Shown: piece after piece, positions 33,596-39,970 of the stretch
How the letters are laid out: every line of letters starts with the position of its first letter
How positions within the stretch are numbered: position 1 is the first letter of the stretch
NCBI GenBank assembly: GCA_018713435.1
Contig: DVOS01000045.1
Location: 1-39,970 of the forward strand
DNA from: Candidatus Merdiplasma excrementigallinarum
GTDB lineage: Bacteria > Bacillota > Clostridia > Lachnospirales > Lachnospiraceae
Direction of reading: 5' to 3'
DNA length: 39,970 nucleotides
Translations under genes and position numbers: made by a program
Notes under the pieces: generated by a model
Database searches by the model: none
What the model was told of the DNA's origin: nothing
What the model saw: only the letters and a program-made list of their open reading frames with translations

Positions 33596-35830
33596 ATGAA
33601 AGCATTGGTTTTGGCGGAAAAGCCGTCCGTTGCCAGAGATATTGCCCGGGTGCTTGGCTGCGGGAAGCAGGAAAACGGAGCCCTGGAGGGACGGGACTAT
33701 GTGGTTACCTGGGCTCTGGGGCACCTGGTAACCCTGGCTGACCCGGAGGAGTATGACAAAAAGTATACGAAGTGGGAGATGAAAGATCTTCCCATGCTGC
33801 CGGAAAAGATGAAGCTGGTGGTGATCCCTCAGACGGGGAAGCAGTACCGGGCGGTAAAAGAGCAGCTTTTCCGGAAAGACATAGGGGAGATCATCATCGC
33901 CACAGACGCGGGCCGGGAGGGAGAACTGGTAGCCCGCTGGATCCTGGAAAAATCCGGCTGCGGCAAGCCCGTCCGGCGGCTGTGGATTTCTTCTGTGACC
34001 GATAAGGCCATCCGGGAGGGCTTTGCCCATTTGAAGGACGGCCGGGACTACTATAATCTGTACCGGGCGGCCCAGGCCAGAGCCGAGGCGGACTGGTTGG
34101 TGGGCATAAACGGAACCAGAGCTCTCACCTGCAAGTACAACGCCCAGCTCTCCTGCGGCCGGGTGCAGACGCCTACCCTGGCCATTATTGCCAAGCGGGA
34201 GGAGCAGATCCGCAGTTTTAAACCCCAGGAGTACTATGGCATTACTCTGCAGGCCGGCGGCGTAAACTGGACCTGGCAGGATTCCAAAAGCGGAAGCTGC
34301 CGTTCTTTCCAGAAAGAGCGGATGGAAGAAATTTTAAAGCAGGCGCGGCAAAGTTCCCTGGAAATCATGTCGGTTACGGCAAAGCCGAAGAAAGTGGCGC
34401 CCCAGGGGCTGTACGACCTGACCACGCTGCAGCGGGAAGCCAACCAGAAATACGGGTTTTCCGCCAAAGAGACCTTAAATATTATGCAGCGGCTCTATGA
34501 GAACCATAAGGTGCTCACCTACCCCCGGACCGATTCCCGCCACATCGGCAAAGACGTGGTTCCCACTCTGAAGGAACGGCTTTCGGCCTGCGGGACAGGC
34601 CCCTACCGGAAGCTGGCCGGGGCTTTGCTGAACCGTCCTCTGCCGGTAAACGGCAGCTTTGTGGACGATAAGAAGGTGAGCGACCACCACGCCATTATTC
34701 CCACGGAGCAGTTTGTGCAGCTGGACCATATGACCAACGAGGAGCGGAAGATTTACGATATGGTGGTGCGCCGGTTTATCAGCGTCTTTTATCCTCCGGC
34801 GGTTTATGAGCAGACGGTGATGGAAGCCCGGGCGGGAAAAGAGCTGTTTGCCGCCAGAGGCCGGACGGTGAAAGAAGAAGGCTGGCATGCCGTATACGCC
34901 CAGAACGGGGATCTGTCAGGCGGCTGGGAGGAGGAAGATGAGGAGCCGGAGGAGAAAAAGATCCGGGAGCAGCTTTTAAGGCCCCATACCAGGGGAGAAC
35001 GGCTGCAGATAGACAAAGCGTCCCTCACGGAAGGAAAGACAAAGCCTCCCGCCCGGTTTACCGAAGCAACCCTGCTGGCGGCTATGGAAAACCCAGTGAA
35101 ATATATGGAGAGCCGGGACGCGGCGGCGGCCAGAACGCTGGGGGAAACCGGCGGGCTGGGAACGGTGGCCACCAGGGCGGATATTATTGAGAAGCTGTTT
35201 CACTCTTTTCTGATGGAAAAGAGGGGAAATGAGATTTGCCTGACCTCCAAGGCCAAGCAGCTGCTGGAGCTGGTGCCGGAGGATTTAAGGAAGCCGGAGC
35301 TGACGGCGGACTGGGAGATGAAGCTGTCCCGGATCGCGGCCGGCGGACTGAAACAGGAATCTTTCCTGGGCGGCATCCGGGAGTATACCAGACAGATCGT
35401 GGAGGAGATCCGGAGGGGCGAGGGAGCCTTTCGCCATGACAATCTCACCAACAAGATCTGTCCCCGCTGCGGAAAGCGTCTGCTGGCGGTAAACGGGAAA
35501 AACAGCAAAATGCTGGTATGCCAGGACCGGGAGTGCGGGTACAGGGAGACGGTATCCCGGACCACCAACGCCCGCTGTCCCAAATGCCATAAGAAAATGG
35601 AACTGGTCATGAAGGGGGCGGAGGAGACCTTTGTCTGTGTCTGCGGATATAAGGAGAGGCTGTCCGCCTTTATGGCCAGACGGGAAAAAGAGGGAGCCGG
35701 CGTGAACAAGCGGGATGTGCAGAATTATCTGCGCCGGCAGCAGAAAGAGGCAAAGGAGCCGGTGAACAATGCCTTTGCGCAGGCTCTGGCCGGCCTTAAG
35801 CTGGACGGGGAAAAGAAGGAAGGAAAGTAA
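33596..35830 (+). CDS. topB: DNA topoisomerase III (type IA)
   Basis: Relaxes and decatenates DNA by single-strand passage. The 744-residue protein has an N-terminal TOPRIM domain (LVLAEKPSVARDIARVLG, IATDAGREGELVARWI), CGRVQTPTLAII, and the catalytic Tyr309 in LTYPRTDSRHI. FTEATLLAAMENP and LGTVATRADIIEKL are the central motifs. Two C-terminal zinc-finger segments follow (CPRCGKRL with CQDRECGY; CPKCHKKM with CVCGY). It is one of the accessory type IA enzymes and not TopA. It starts 36 nt after nrdJ. Confidence 0.94.
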   Translation: MKALVLAEKPSVARDIARVLGCGKQENGALEGRDYVVTWALGHLVTLADPEEYDKKYTKWEMKDLPMLPEKMKLVVIPQTGKQYRAVKEQLFRKDIGEIIIATDAGREGELVARWILEKSGCGKPVRRLWISSVTDKAIREGFAHLKDGRDYYNLYRAAQARAEADWLVGINGTRALTCKYNAQLSCGRVQTPTLAIIAKREEQIRSFKPQEYYGITLQAGGVNWTWQDSKSGSCRSFQKERMEEILKQARQSSLEIMSVTAKPKKVAPQGLYDLTTLQREANQKYGFSAKETLNIMQRLYENHKVLTYPRTDSRHIGKDVVPTLKERLSACGTGPYRKLAGALLNRPLPVNGSFVDDKKVSDHHAIIPTEQFVQLDHMTNEERKIYDMVVRRFISVFYPPAVYEQTVMEARAGKELFAARGRTVKEEGWHAVYAQNGDLSGGWEEEDEEPEEKKIREQLLRPHTRGERLQIDKASLTEGKTKPPARFTEATLLAAMENPVKYMESRDAAAARTLGETGGLGTVATRADIIEKLFHSFLMEKRGNEICLTSKAKQLLELVPEDLRKPELTADWEMKLSRIAAGGLKQESFLGGIREYTRQIVEEIRRGEGAFRHDNLTNKICPRCGKRLLAVNGKNSKMLVCQDRECGYRETVSRTTNARCPKCHKKMELVMKGAEETFVCVCGYKERLSAFMARREKEGAGVNKRDVQNYLRRQQKEAKEPVNNAFAQALAGLKLDGEKKEGK

Positions 35831-35859
35831 AACGGGATAAAACAAACGGGGGTGAGCGT

Positions 35860-36213
35860 ATGATTGGAGAGTTTGAGCAGCTTCTGGAAGAGATACTGGG
35901 AAATATTGCCAGTATTGCCATTATCCTGTTTGAATTTATCGGCGTGGGGATCATTATCTGGACCGGCATCACCGGGTTCCTGCGCTGGCTGAAGCACGCG
36001 GGGGATACCGGCGTCTATCTGGCCAGAGGGCTGGCCATGGGACTGGAGTTTAAGATGGGCAGCGAGATCCTGCGGACCGTGATCGTGCGGGAGTGGAAGG
36101 AGATCGGCATCGTGGCCGGGATCATCGCCCTGCGGGCGGCTCTTACTTTTTTGCTTCACTGGGAGATCAAGGAGGAAGAGCGAAACGGCGGGAAAGAAGA
36201 AAAACAGAACTGA
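35860..36213 (+). CDS. DUF1622-like small membrane protein
   Basis: A 117-residue protein with three predicted hydrophobic stretches (about 15-40, 50-60 and 83-98) and a polar, Lys/Glu-rich tail. IILFEFIGVGIIIWTGI, LARGLAMGLEFKMGSEILRT and IVAGIIALRAALTF are the features of the DUF1622 family. The arginine-containing middle segment is its best conserved part. The function is unknown. The start at 35860 has GGGGGTGAG upstream. It lies 29 nt after topB and may share its transcript. Confidence 0.8.
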   Translation: MIGEFEQLLEEILGNIASIAIILFEFIGVGIIIWTGITGFLRWLKHAGDTGVYLARGLAMGLEFKMGSEILRTVIVREWKEIGIVAGIIALRAALTFLLHWEIKEEERNGGKEEKQN

Positions 36214-36227
36214 CGAAAAAAAAGGGG

Positions 36228-36385
36228 TTGCAAAAAAGATTTCATTGGTTCCGGTACATCCGGTGTTCACCTTGTCCTATCGACATCTGTCCGCAGCAAG
36301 CGGAATATTCCGCCTGCTTCGGAACATCTGTCTCGGACATGTGTACACCTGGATGTACCGGAACCATATGTACTCTTTTTTGTAA
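36228..36385 (-). repeat. About 160-bp imperfect palindromic repeat, copy 2 (inverted to copy 1)
   Basis: This fills the first part of the gap before ppk. Outer arms TTGCAAAAAAG and CTTTTTTGTAA pair, then GGTTCCGGTACATCC and GGATGTACCGGAACC pair perfectly. The core matches copy 1 (24740-24888) on the other strand at 67 of 84 positions. The tip GCGGAATATTCCGC is a perfect palindrome. The outer stem differs in sequence from copy 1 but is just as well paired. There is no target duplication at the ends. Confidence 0.8.
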
Positions 36386-36411
36386 CTTTCCCTCACATTT
36401 ATGGATAGAAC

Positions 36412-36456
36412 GAGGGTGCTGCATCATCATGAATTACATGATTTTGCAGCACCCTC
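36412..36456 (+). terminator. Hairpin, probable terminator before ppk
   Basis: GAGGGTGCTGCA (36412-36423) pairs with TGCAGCACCCTC (36445-36456), with ATCATG/CATGAT inside. It is followed by TTCCATTTT, a modest T-rich stretch. It would end rightward transcription from topB and DUF1622. Confidence 0.65.
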
Positions 36457-36475
36457 TTCCATTTTGATGCGAAAT

Positions 36476-36530
36476 TTTACATGGATTTCACGAAAGCAAG
36501 ATAGTGGATTTTAAAAAGCAGCCATATTAT
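36476..36530 (+). promoter_or_regulatory. Candidate ppk promoter and Pho-box-like repeat
   Basis: TTTACA (36476) and TTCACG (36487) are 11 bp apart, like PhoP half-sites. TATTAT at 36525-36530 could be a -10 with a poor -35. Weak evidence, but ppk is often a Pho gene. Confidence 0.3.
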
Positions 36531-36570
36531 AGAAAGATACAATACGCATATACTGGCATACAGTGCCCTT

Positions 36571-36588
36571 CGGCCTTAAGAAAGGCCG
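36571..36588 (+). promoter_or_regulatory. Hairpin over the ppk ribosome binding site
   Basis: CGGCCTT (36571-36577) pairs with AAGGCCG (36582-36588) around AAGA. The 3' arm contains the AAAGG used by the ppk ATG at 36592, so the folded form would hide it. Confidence 0.5.
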
Positions 36589-36591
36589 GAA

Positions 36592-38643
36592 ATGGAGGAA
36601 ACGGTGGAACAGATTTACAAAAACAGAGAGTTGTCATGGCTGCAGTTTAATGAGAGAGTGCTGGAGGAGGCGGATAATCCCCAGGTGCCCCTCTGCGAGC
36701 GCCTTACTTTTGTCTCCATTTTCCAGAGCAATCTGGACGAATTTTTTATGGTGCGGGTAGGTTCCCTGCAGGATCAGATGCTGCTAAAAGAAAAGATTAC
36801 AGACAACAAGACGGGAATGTCTCCGGCGCAGCAGATTGCCGCTATTGTGGAAGAAGTACAGCGGCTGATTGCGAAGAGAGATGAAATTTATGAGCGCCTG
36901 ATGAGGCAGATTGAGGAGCAGGGGATCCGGATTGTGGATTTCCATAAAATCGGGAAGGAAGAGGAGAGCCTGCTGGAGCTTTACTTTGACCAGGAGATTG
37001 CGCCCCTGATTTCGCCTACTGTGGTGGGCCGCAGACAGCCTTTCCCCTTCCTGCGCAACCGGGAGATTTACGCGGCGGCGGCTTTGGAGACCAAAAATAA
37101 AAAGGAACGGATCGGCATCATTCCCTGCACCAATAATGTTTTTGAGCGGCTGATACCGGTTCCTGGCATGAGCGGCTGCTATATTCTCTCTGAGGAGCTG
37201 ATTCTTCACTTTATCTCCAAGATTTTTAAGGGATATACGATTAAGACAAAATCTCTTCTGCGGGTGACGAGAAACGCGGATATCGATTCGGACGCCCTGT
37301 ATGATGAGGATCTGGATTACCGGGAGTTTATGTCGGAACTGATGAAGGAGAGAAAGAAACTGGCGCCGGTTCGGATGGAACTGTCCAGAAATATGGATGA
37401 AGCGATTGTGCATACCATCCGCAGATACCTGGATCTGGACCGGACCAGGCTTTTCTACGGGAAATCGCCTCTGGATCTGTCCTTCCTGTCCCGGATTCAT
37501 GATCTTCTGAGGAAGAATCCGGAGCTGTTCTATGAAAAACGGACGCCTCAGAAATCTCCTCTGTTCAGGGACGGGGAGAGCATGATTGCCCAGATTGAGG
37601 AAGGGGACAAACTTTTGTCCTATCCCTTTGAGTCCATCCGGCCTTTCCTGAAACTCCTTTCCGAGGCGGCGGAAGATGAGGATGTGGTTTCCATTAAGAT
37701 GAGCCTTTACCGGGTAGCCCGCCAGAGCAAGGTGGTGGAGACTCTGATCGAGGCGGCGGAGAATGGAAAAGAAGTGGTGGTTCTGGTGGAACTGCGGGCC
37801 CGGTTTGATGAGGAGAACAACATTGCCTGGTCCAGAAGGCTGGAGAACGCCGGCTGCCAGGTAATCTACGGCCTGGACGGCTATAAAGTTCATTCCAAAC
37901 TCTGCCTGATTACCAGAAAGAGTCAGGGCCAGATTCAGTATATTACCCAGATCGGTACCGGCAATTATAATGAAAATACCGCCAGACTGTATACAGACCT
38001 GTCCCTGATGACTGCCAGTGAGGAAATCGGCCGGGAGGCGGCCCGGGTATTCCAGGCCCTCTCCAAAGGGGAAACGGTGGAAAAAAGCGATCTTCTGCTG
38101 GTGGCGCCTCACTGTCTCCAGAATCGGATTCTGGAATTTCTGGATGAGGAGATTGCATACGCGAAACGGGGAGAGGAAGCCTATGTGGGCCTGAAGCTGA
38201 ACTCTCTCACGGATAAAACCATTATGGACAAGCTGGTGGAGGCTTCCTGCGCCGGCGTAAAGATTGAGATGATCATCAGGGGAATCTGCTGCCTGATTCC
38301 CGGCGTGCCGGGGAAAACGGAACATATCCGGGTGATCAGCATTGTAGGCCGGTTTCTGGAACACTCCCGGATTTATATGTTCGGCGCGGGAGAGCGGAAA
38401 AAATACTACATCAGTTCCGCGGATTTTATGACCCGGAACACCATCCGCCGGGTAGAAGTGGCGGCCCCGGTAAAGGCTCCGGCCCTTCGGGAAAGACTGC
38501 AGGAAATTTTCGATATCATGCTGGCTGACAATCAGAAATCCAGAGAGTTGAAAGCAAACGGACTGTATGAGCGCATGGCAGCGGAAGGAGAGCCGGTGAA
38601 CGCTCAGGAGAGACTGTATGACCTGGCATATGAGAGAAAATGA
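36592..38643 (+). CDS. ppk: Polyphosphate kinase 1
   Basis: Makes polyphosphate from ATP, reversibly, at the membrane or in the cytoplasm. The 683-residue protein starts with YKNRELSWLQFNERVLEEA and has a full Ppk core: FPFLRNREIY, DVVSIKMSLYRVA, VVLVELRARFDEENNI, the autophosphorylated His434 in YKVHSKLCL, and His591 in LEHSRIYMFGAG. IGTGNYNENTARLYTDLSL is also typical. The ATG at 36592 has AAAGG upstream, inside a hairpin. The stop overlaps the next ATG (ATGA), so an HD-domain protein is coupled to it. Confidence 0.95.
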   Translation: MEETVEQIYKNRELSWLQFNERVLEEADNPQVPLCERLTFVSIFQSNLDEFFMVRVGSLQDQMLLKEKITDNKTGMSPAQQIAAIVEEVQRLIAKRDEIYERLMRQIEEQGIRIVDFHKIGKEEESLLELYFDQEIAPLISPTVVGRRQPFPFLRNREIYAAAALETKNKKERIGIIPCTNNVFERLIPVPGMSGCYILSEELILHFISKIFKGYTIKTKSLLRVTRNADIDSDALYDEDLDYREFMSELMKERKKLAPVRMELSRNMDEAIVHTIRRYLDLDRTRLFYGKSPLDLSFLSRIHDLLRKNPELFYEKRTPQKSPLFRDGESMIAQIEEGDKLLSYPFESIRPFLKLLSEAAEDEDVVSIKMSLYRVARQSKVVETLIEAAENGKEVVVLVELRARFDEENNIAWSRRLENAGCQVIYGLDGYKVHSKLCLITRKSQGQIQYITQIGTGNYNENTARLYTDLSLMTASEEIGREAARVFQALSKGETVEKSDLLLVAPHCLQNRILEFLDEEIAYAKRGEEAYVGLKLNSLTDKTIMDKLVEASCAGVKIEMIIRGICCLIPGVPGKTEHIRVISIVGRFLEHSRIYMFGAGERKKYYISSADFMTRNTIRRVEVAAPVKAPALRERLQEIFDIMLADNQKSRELKANGLYERMAAEGEPVNAQERLYDLAYERK

Positions 38644-39314
38644 AAAAAGATATGGAAATCACATACGCTTTAATTAAAGAAAATAAAGAAATTAACCTGC
38701 TGATCGAGAAGGGAAATCAGGTGCTGCGGGAGCTGGGCTATACGGAACATTCCAGAAAACATGCGGCCAAGACGGCGGAAACGGCAGCCATGATTCTGAA
38801 GGAACTGGGCTATGGCAGGCATAAGGTGGAACTGGCTCGTATTGCAGGCTATATGCACGATATCGGCAACAGCGTCAACCGGACCGACCACGCCCACACG
38901 GGAGCCATGCTGGCCTACGGGATTCTGAAAGAGATGGGTATGCCCCTGGAGGATGTGCTGACGGTAACCTCCGCCATCGGCCATCACGATGAGGCTACCG
39001 GTTCTCCGGTGGACGAGGTATCGGCGTCTCTGATTTTGGCAGACAAGTCGGATGTGCGCAGGAATCGGGTTCAGAATCCGGTTCCGGCTCGGTTTGACGC
39101 CCATGACCGGGTGAATTACGCCGTGCTCTCCTGCAAAATGAATATTGATAAAGAAAAAAGAACCATCAGCGTGCAGATTGATCTGGACGACGAAATCTGC
39201 ACGGTGATGGACTATTTTGAGATTTTTCTGAAACGAATGGTAATGTGCCGGAAGGCGGCGGAAAAGCTGCAGTGCCGCTTCAAGCTTTCGGCAAATGGAA
39301 GCAAGCTGTGCTAG
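38640..39314 (+). CDS. HD-domain phosphohydrolase
   Basis: A 224-residue protein with an HD domain: HSRKHAAKTAE (His37, His41), GYMHDIGN (His73-Asp74), DHAHTGAML, and AIGHHDEATGSP. Metal ligands are all present, so it is probably an active phosphohydrolase for a nucleotide or similar phosphate. A small C-terminal domain (about 150-215) follows. It overlaps ppk by 4 nt, which suggests a role in polyphosphate, nucleotide or stringent-response balance, but this is inference. The TAG stop overlaps the stop of the ArsR gene. Confidence 0.82.
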   Translation: MKKDMEITYALIKENKEINLLIEKGNQVLRELGYTEHSRKHAAKTAETAAMILKELGYGRHKVELARIAGYMHDIGNSVNRTDHAHTGAMLAYGILKEMGMPLEDVLTVTSAIGHHDEATGSPVDEVSASLILADKSDVRRNRVQNPVPARFDAHDRVNYAVLSCKMNIDKEKRTISVQIDLDDEICTVMDYFEIFLKRMVMCRKAAEKLQCRFKLSANGSKLC

Positions 39315-39688
39315 AGCCTGTCGTTTCCCTCCTCTTCAATATGCTCCAGACCCTGGGCGATGATGGTGCGCACATGGTCGTCCGCCAGAGAATAGAAGAT
39401 GGACTTCCCCTCCCGGCGGTTCTTCACCAGCTTGTTCTGCTTGAGAATCCGCAGCTGGTGGGAGATGGCGGACTGGGTCATGTTCAGGGCGTGGGCCAGA
39501 TCGCAGACGCAGACCTCCGCCTCAAAAAGAACAAAGAGGATGCGGATGCGGGTGGAATCCCCGAATATTTTAAACAGCTCCGCCAGATTGTAAAGCTCCT
39601 CCTCCGGAGGCATCTGTTCGTTTACGATCGTCAGAAGATCCGGGTGAAGCTCCTGGGCGTCGCAGCATTCGATACCGTTTTTTTCCAT
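39311..39688 (-). CDS. ArsR-family metal-responsive repressor
   Basis: A 125-residue winged-helix regulator of the ArsR/SmtB type. FGDSTRIRILFVLF and the EVCVCDLAHAL motif, with the Cys pair in helix 3, are a metal site of the ArsR/CadC kind. MTQSAISHQLRILKQNKLVKNRREGKSIFYSL is the DNA-binding helix and wing. A CC pair at 8-9 may add ligands, as in CadC. It probably derepresses a heavy-metal efflux operon. GAGAGGAGG lies before ATG 39688. It follows the HMA gene by 39 nt on the same strand. Confidence 0.9.
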   Translation of the reverse strand: MEKNGIECCDAQELHPDLLTIVNEQMPPEEELYNLAELFKIFGDSTRIRILFVLFEAEVCVCDLAHALNMTQSAISHQLRILKQNKLVKNRREGKSIFYSLADDHVRTIIAQGLEHIEEEGNDRL

Positions 39689-39727
39689 TGAAGGACCTCC
39701 TCTCCCAAACGGCGGCTTTTGATGAAA

Positions 39728-39946
39728 TCAGAGAAAGATTTCACAGTCGTCCTCTACCTTTTTGCAGTTTTTCTGCACAAGCTTCATCACGCTTCCCGGA
39801 TCAGCCCCCTCTTCAAATTCTACGATCATTTTCAGCGTCATAAAATTTACGGTGGCATTTTTCACCCCGTCGGTCTTTCGGGCTGCCTCTTCCATTTTGT
39901 TGGCACAGTTGGCGCAGTCCACATCAATTTTGTAGGTTTTTTTCAT
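39728..39946 (-). CDS. HMA-domain metal-binding protein
   Basis: A 72-residue ferredoxin-fold heavy-metal-associated domain with the DCANCANKM (CxxC) metal motif at 10-18, as in CopZ and the first domain of Cd/Zn/Cu ATPases. The C-terminal DDCEIF gives a third Cys. It most likely carries a soft metal to an efflux ATPase, probably encoded beyond the window. The RBS (GAAAGGAAAG, minus strand) lies near the right edge. With the ArsR gene it forms the end of a metal-resistance operon. Confidence 0.87.
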   Translation of the reverse strand: MKKTYKIDVDCANCANKMEEAARKTDGVKNATVNFMTLKMIVEFEEGADPGSVMKLVQKNCKKVEDDCEIFL

Positions 39947-39970
39947 AGCCGGCTTTCCTTTCTTTTTTTT

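Noticed and set aside
1-39970. CRISPR arrays, tRNA or rRNA genes, transposases or phage genes
   Set aside because: Looked for repeats with regular spacers, cloverleaf patterns and typical proteins; none was convincing.

Overview
The window looks like a chromosomal segment from a gut-type Clostridium of the family Lachnospiraceae. This is an inference. It rests on Gram-positive style ribosome binding sites, a T-box leader on the trp operon, a YtrA-type GntR regulator, a glycyl radical hydroxyproline dehydratase, a B12-dependent ribonucleotide reductase and moderately GC-rich codon use. No rRNA, tRNA, CRISPR array, insertion sequence or prophage was seen. Two stretches are clearly more AT-rich than the rest: the first gene (8-1333) and the AbiE pair (11684-13128).

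Layout, left to right. (1) 8-1333: an AT-rich M24-fold protein that has lost its metal ligands, followed by a terminator. (2) 1421-7897: a seven-gene ABC transporter operon. A small GntR repressor leads it, a palindromic operator lies on its promoter, and a run of ten G lies in its leader. The operon holds an ATPase with two small permeases, then a second ATPase with two NatB-like permeases. (3) 7909-11609: a housekeeping run of tcdA, pepT, a metallophosphoesterase and a membrane-anchored C39-like cysteine protease. A 75-bp hairpin lies before tcdA and four GATAC repeats at 11-bp steps lie before the protease. (4) 11624-13128: an AbiEi/AbiEii toxin-antitoxin or phage-defence pair with its own operator. 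(5) 13205-21365: a UGG-specifier T-box and the full tryptophan operon trpEGDCFBA, running with a 1-nt overlap into an active-site-intact Xaa-Pro peptidase. (6) 21374-24686: a glycyl radical activase and its enzyme, best read as trans-4-hydroxy-L-proline dehydratase. With the peptidase this suggests use of collagen-type peptides. (7) 24740-30948: phosphate uptake. PstS is circularly permuted, followed by PstC, PstA, PstB, an opposite-strand Ntn hydrolase and PhoU. (8) 31178-35830: nrdJ and topB. (9) 35860-39314: a small DUF1622-like membrane protein, then ppk and an HD-domain protein in one operon, with a hairpin over the ppk ribosome binding site. (10) 39311-39946, minus strand: the end of a metal-responsive operon with an HMA metallochaperone and an ArsR-family sensor.

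The most unusual signals are four. The first is the permuted domain order of PstS. The second is a pair of about 150-bp imperfect palindromes (24740-24888 and, inverted, 36228-36385) whose stems differ in sequence but keep their pairing. The third is the tandem 11-bp GATAC array. The fourth is the joining of hydroxyproline use to the tryptophan T-box operon. Functions were assigned by reading motifs and gene order. No database search was run.
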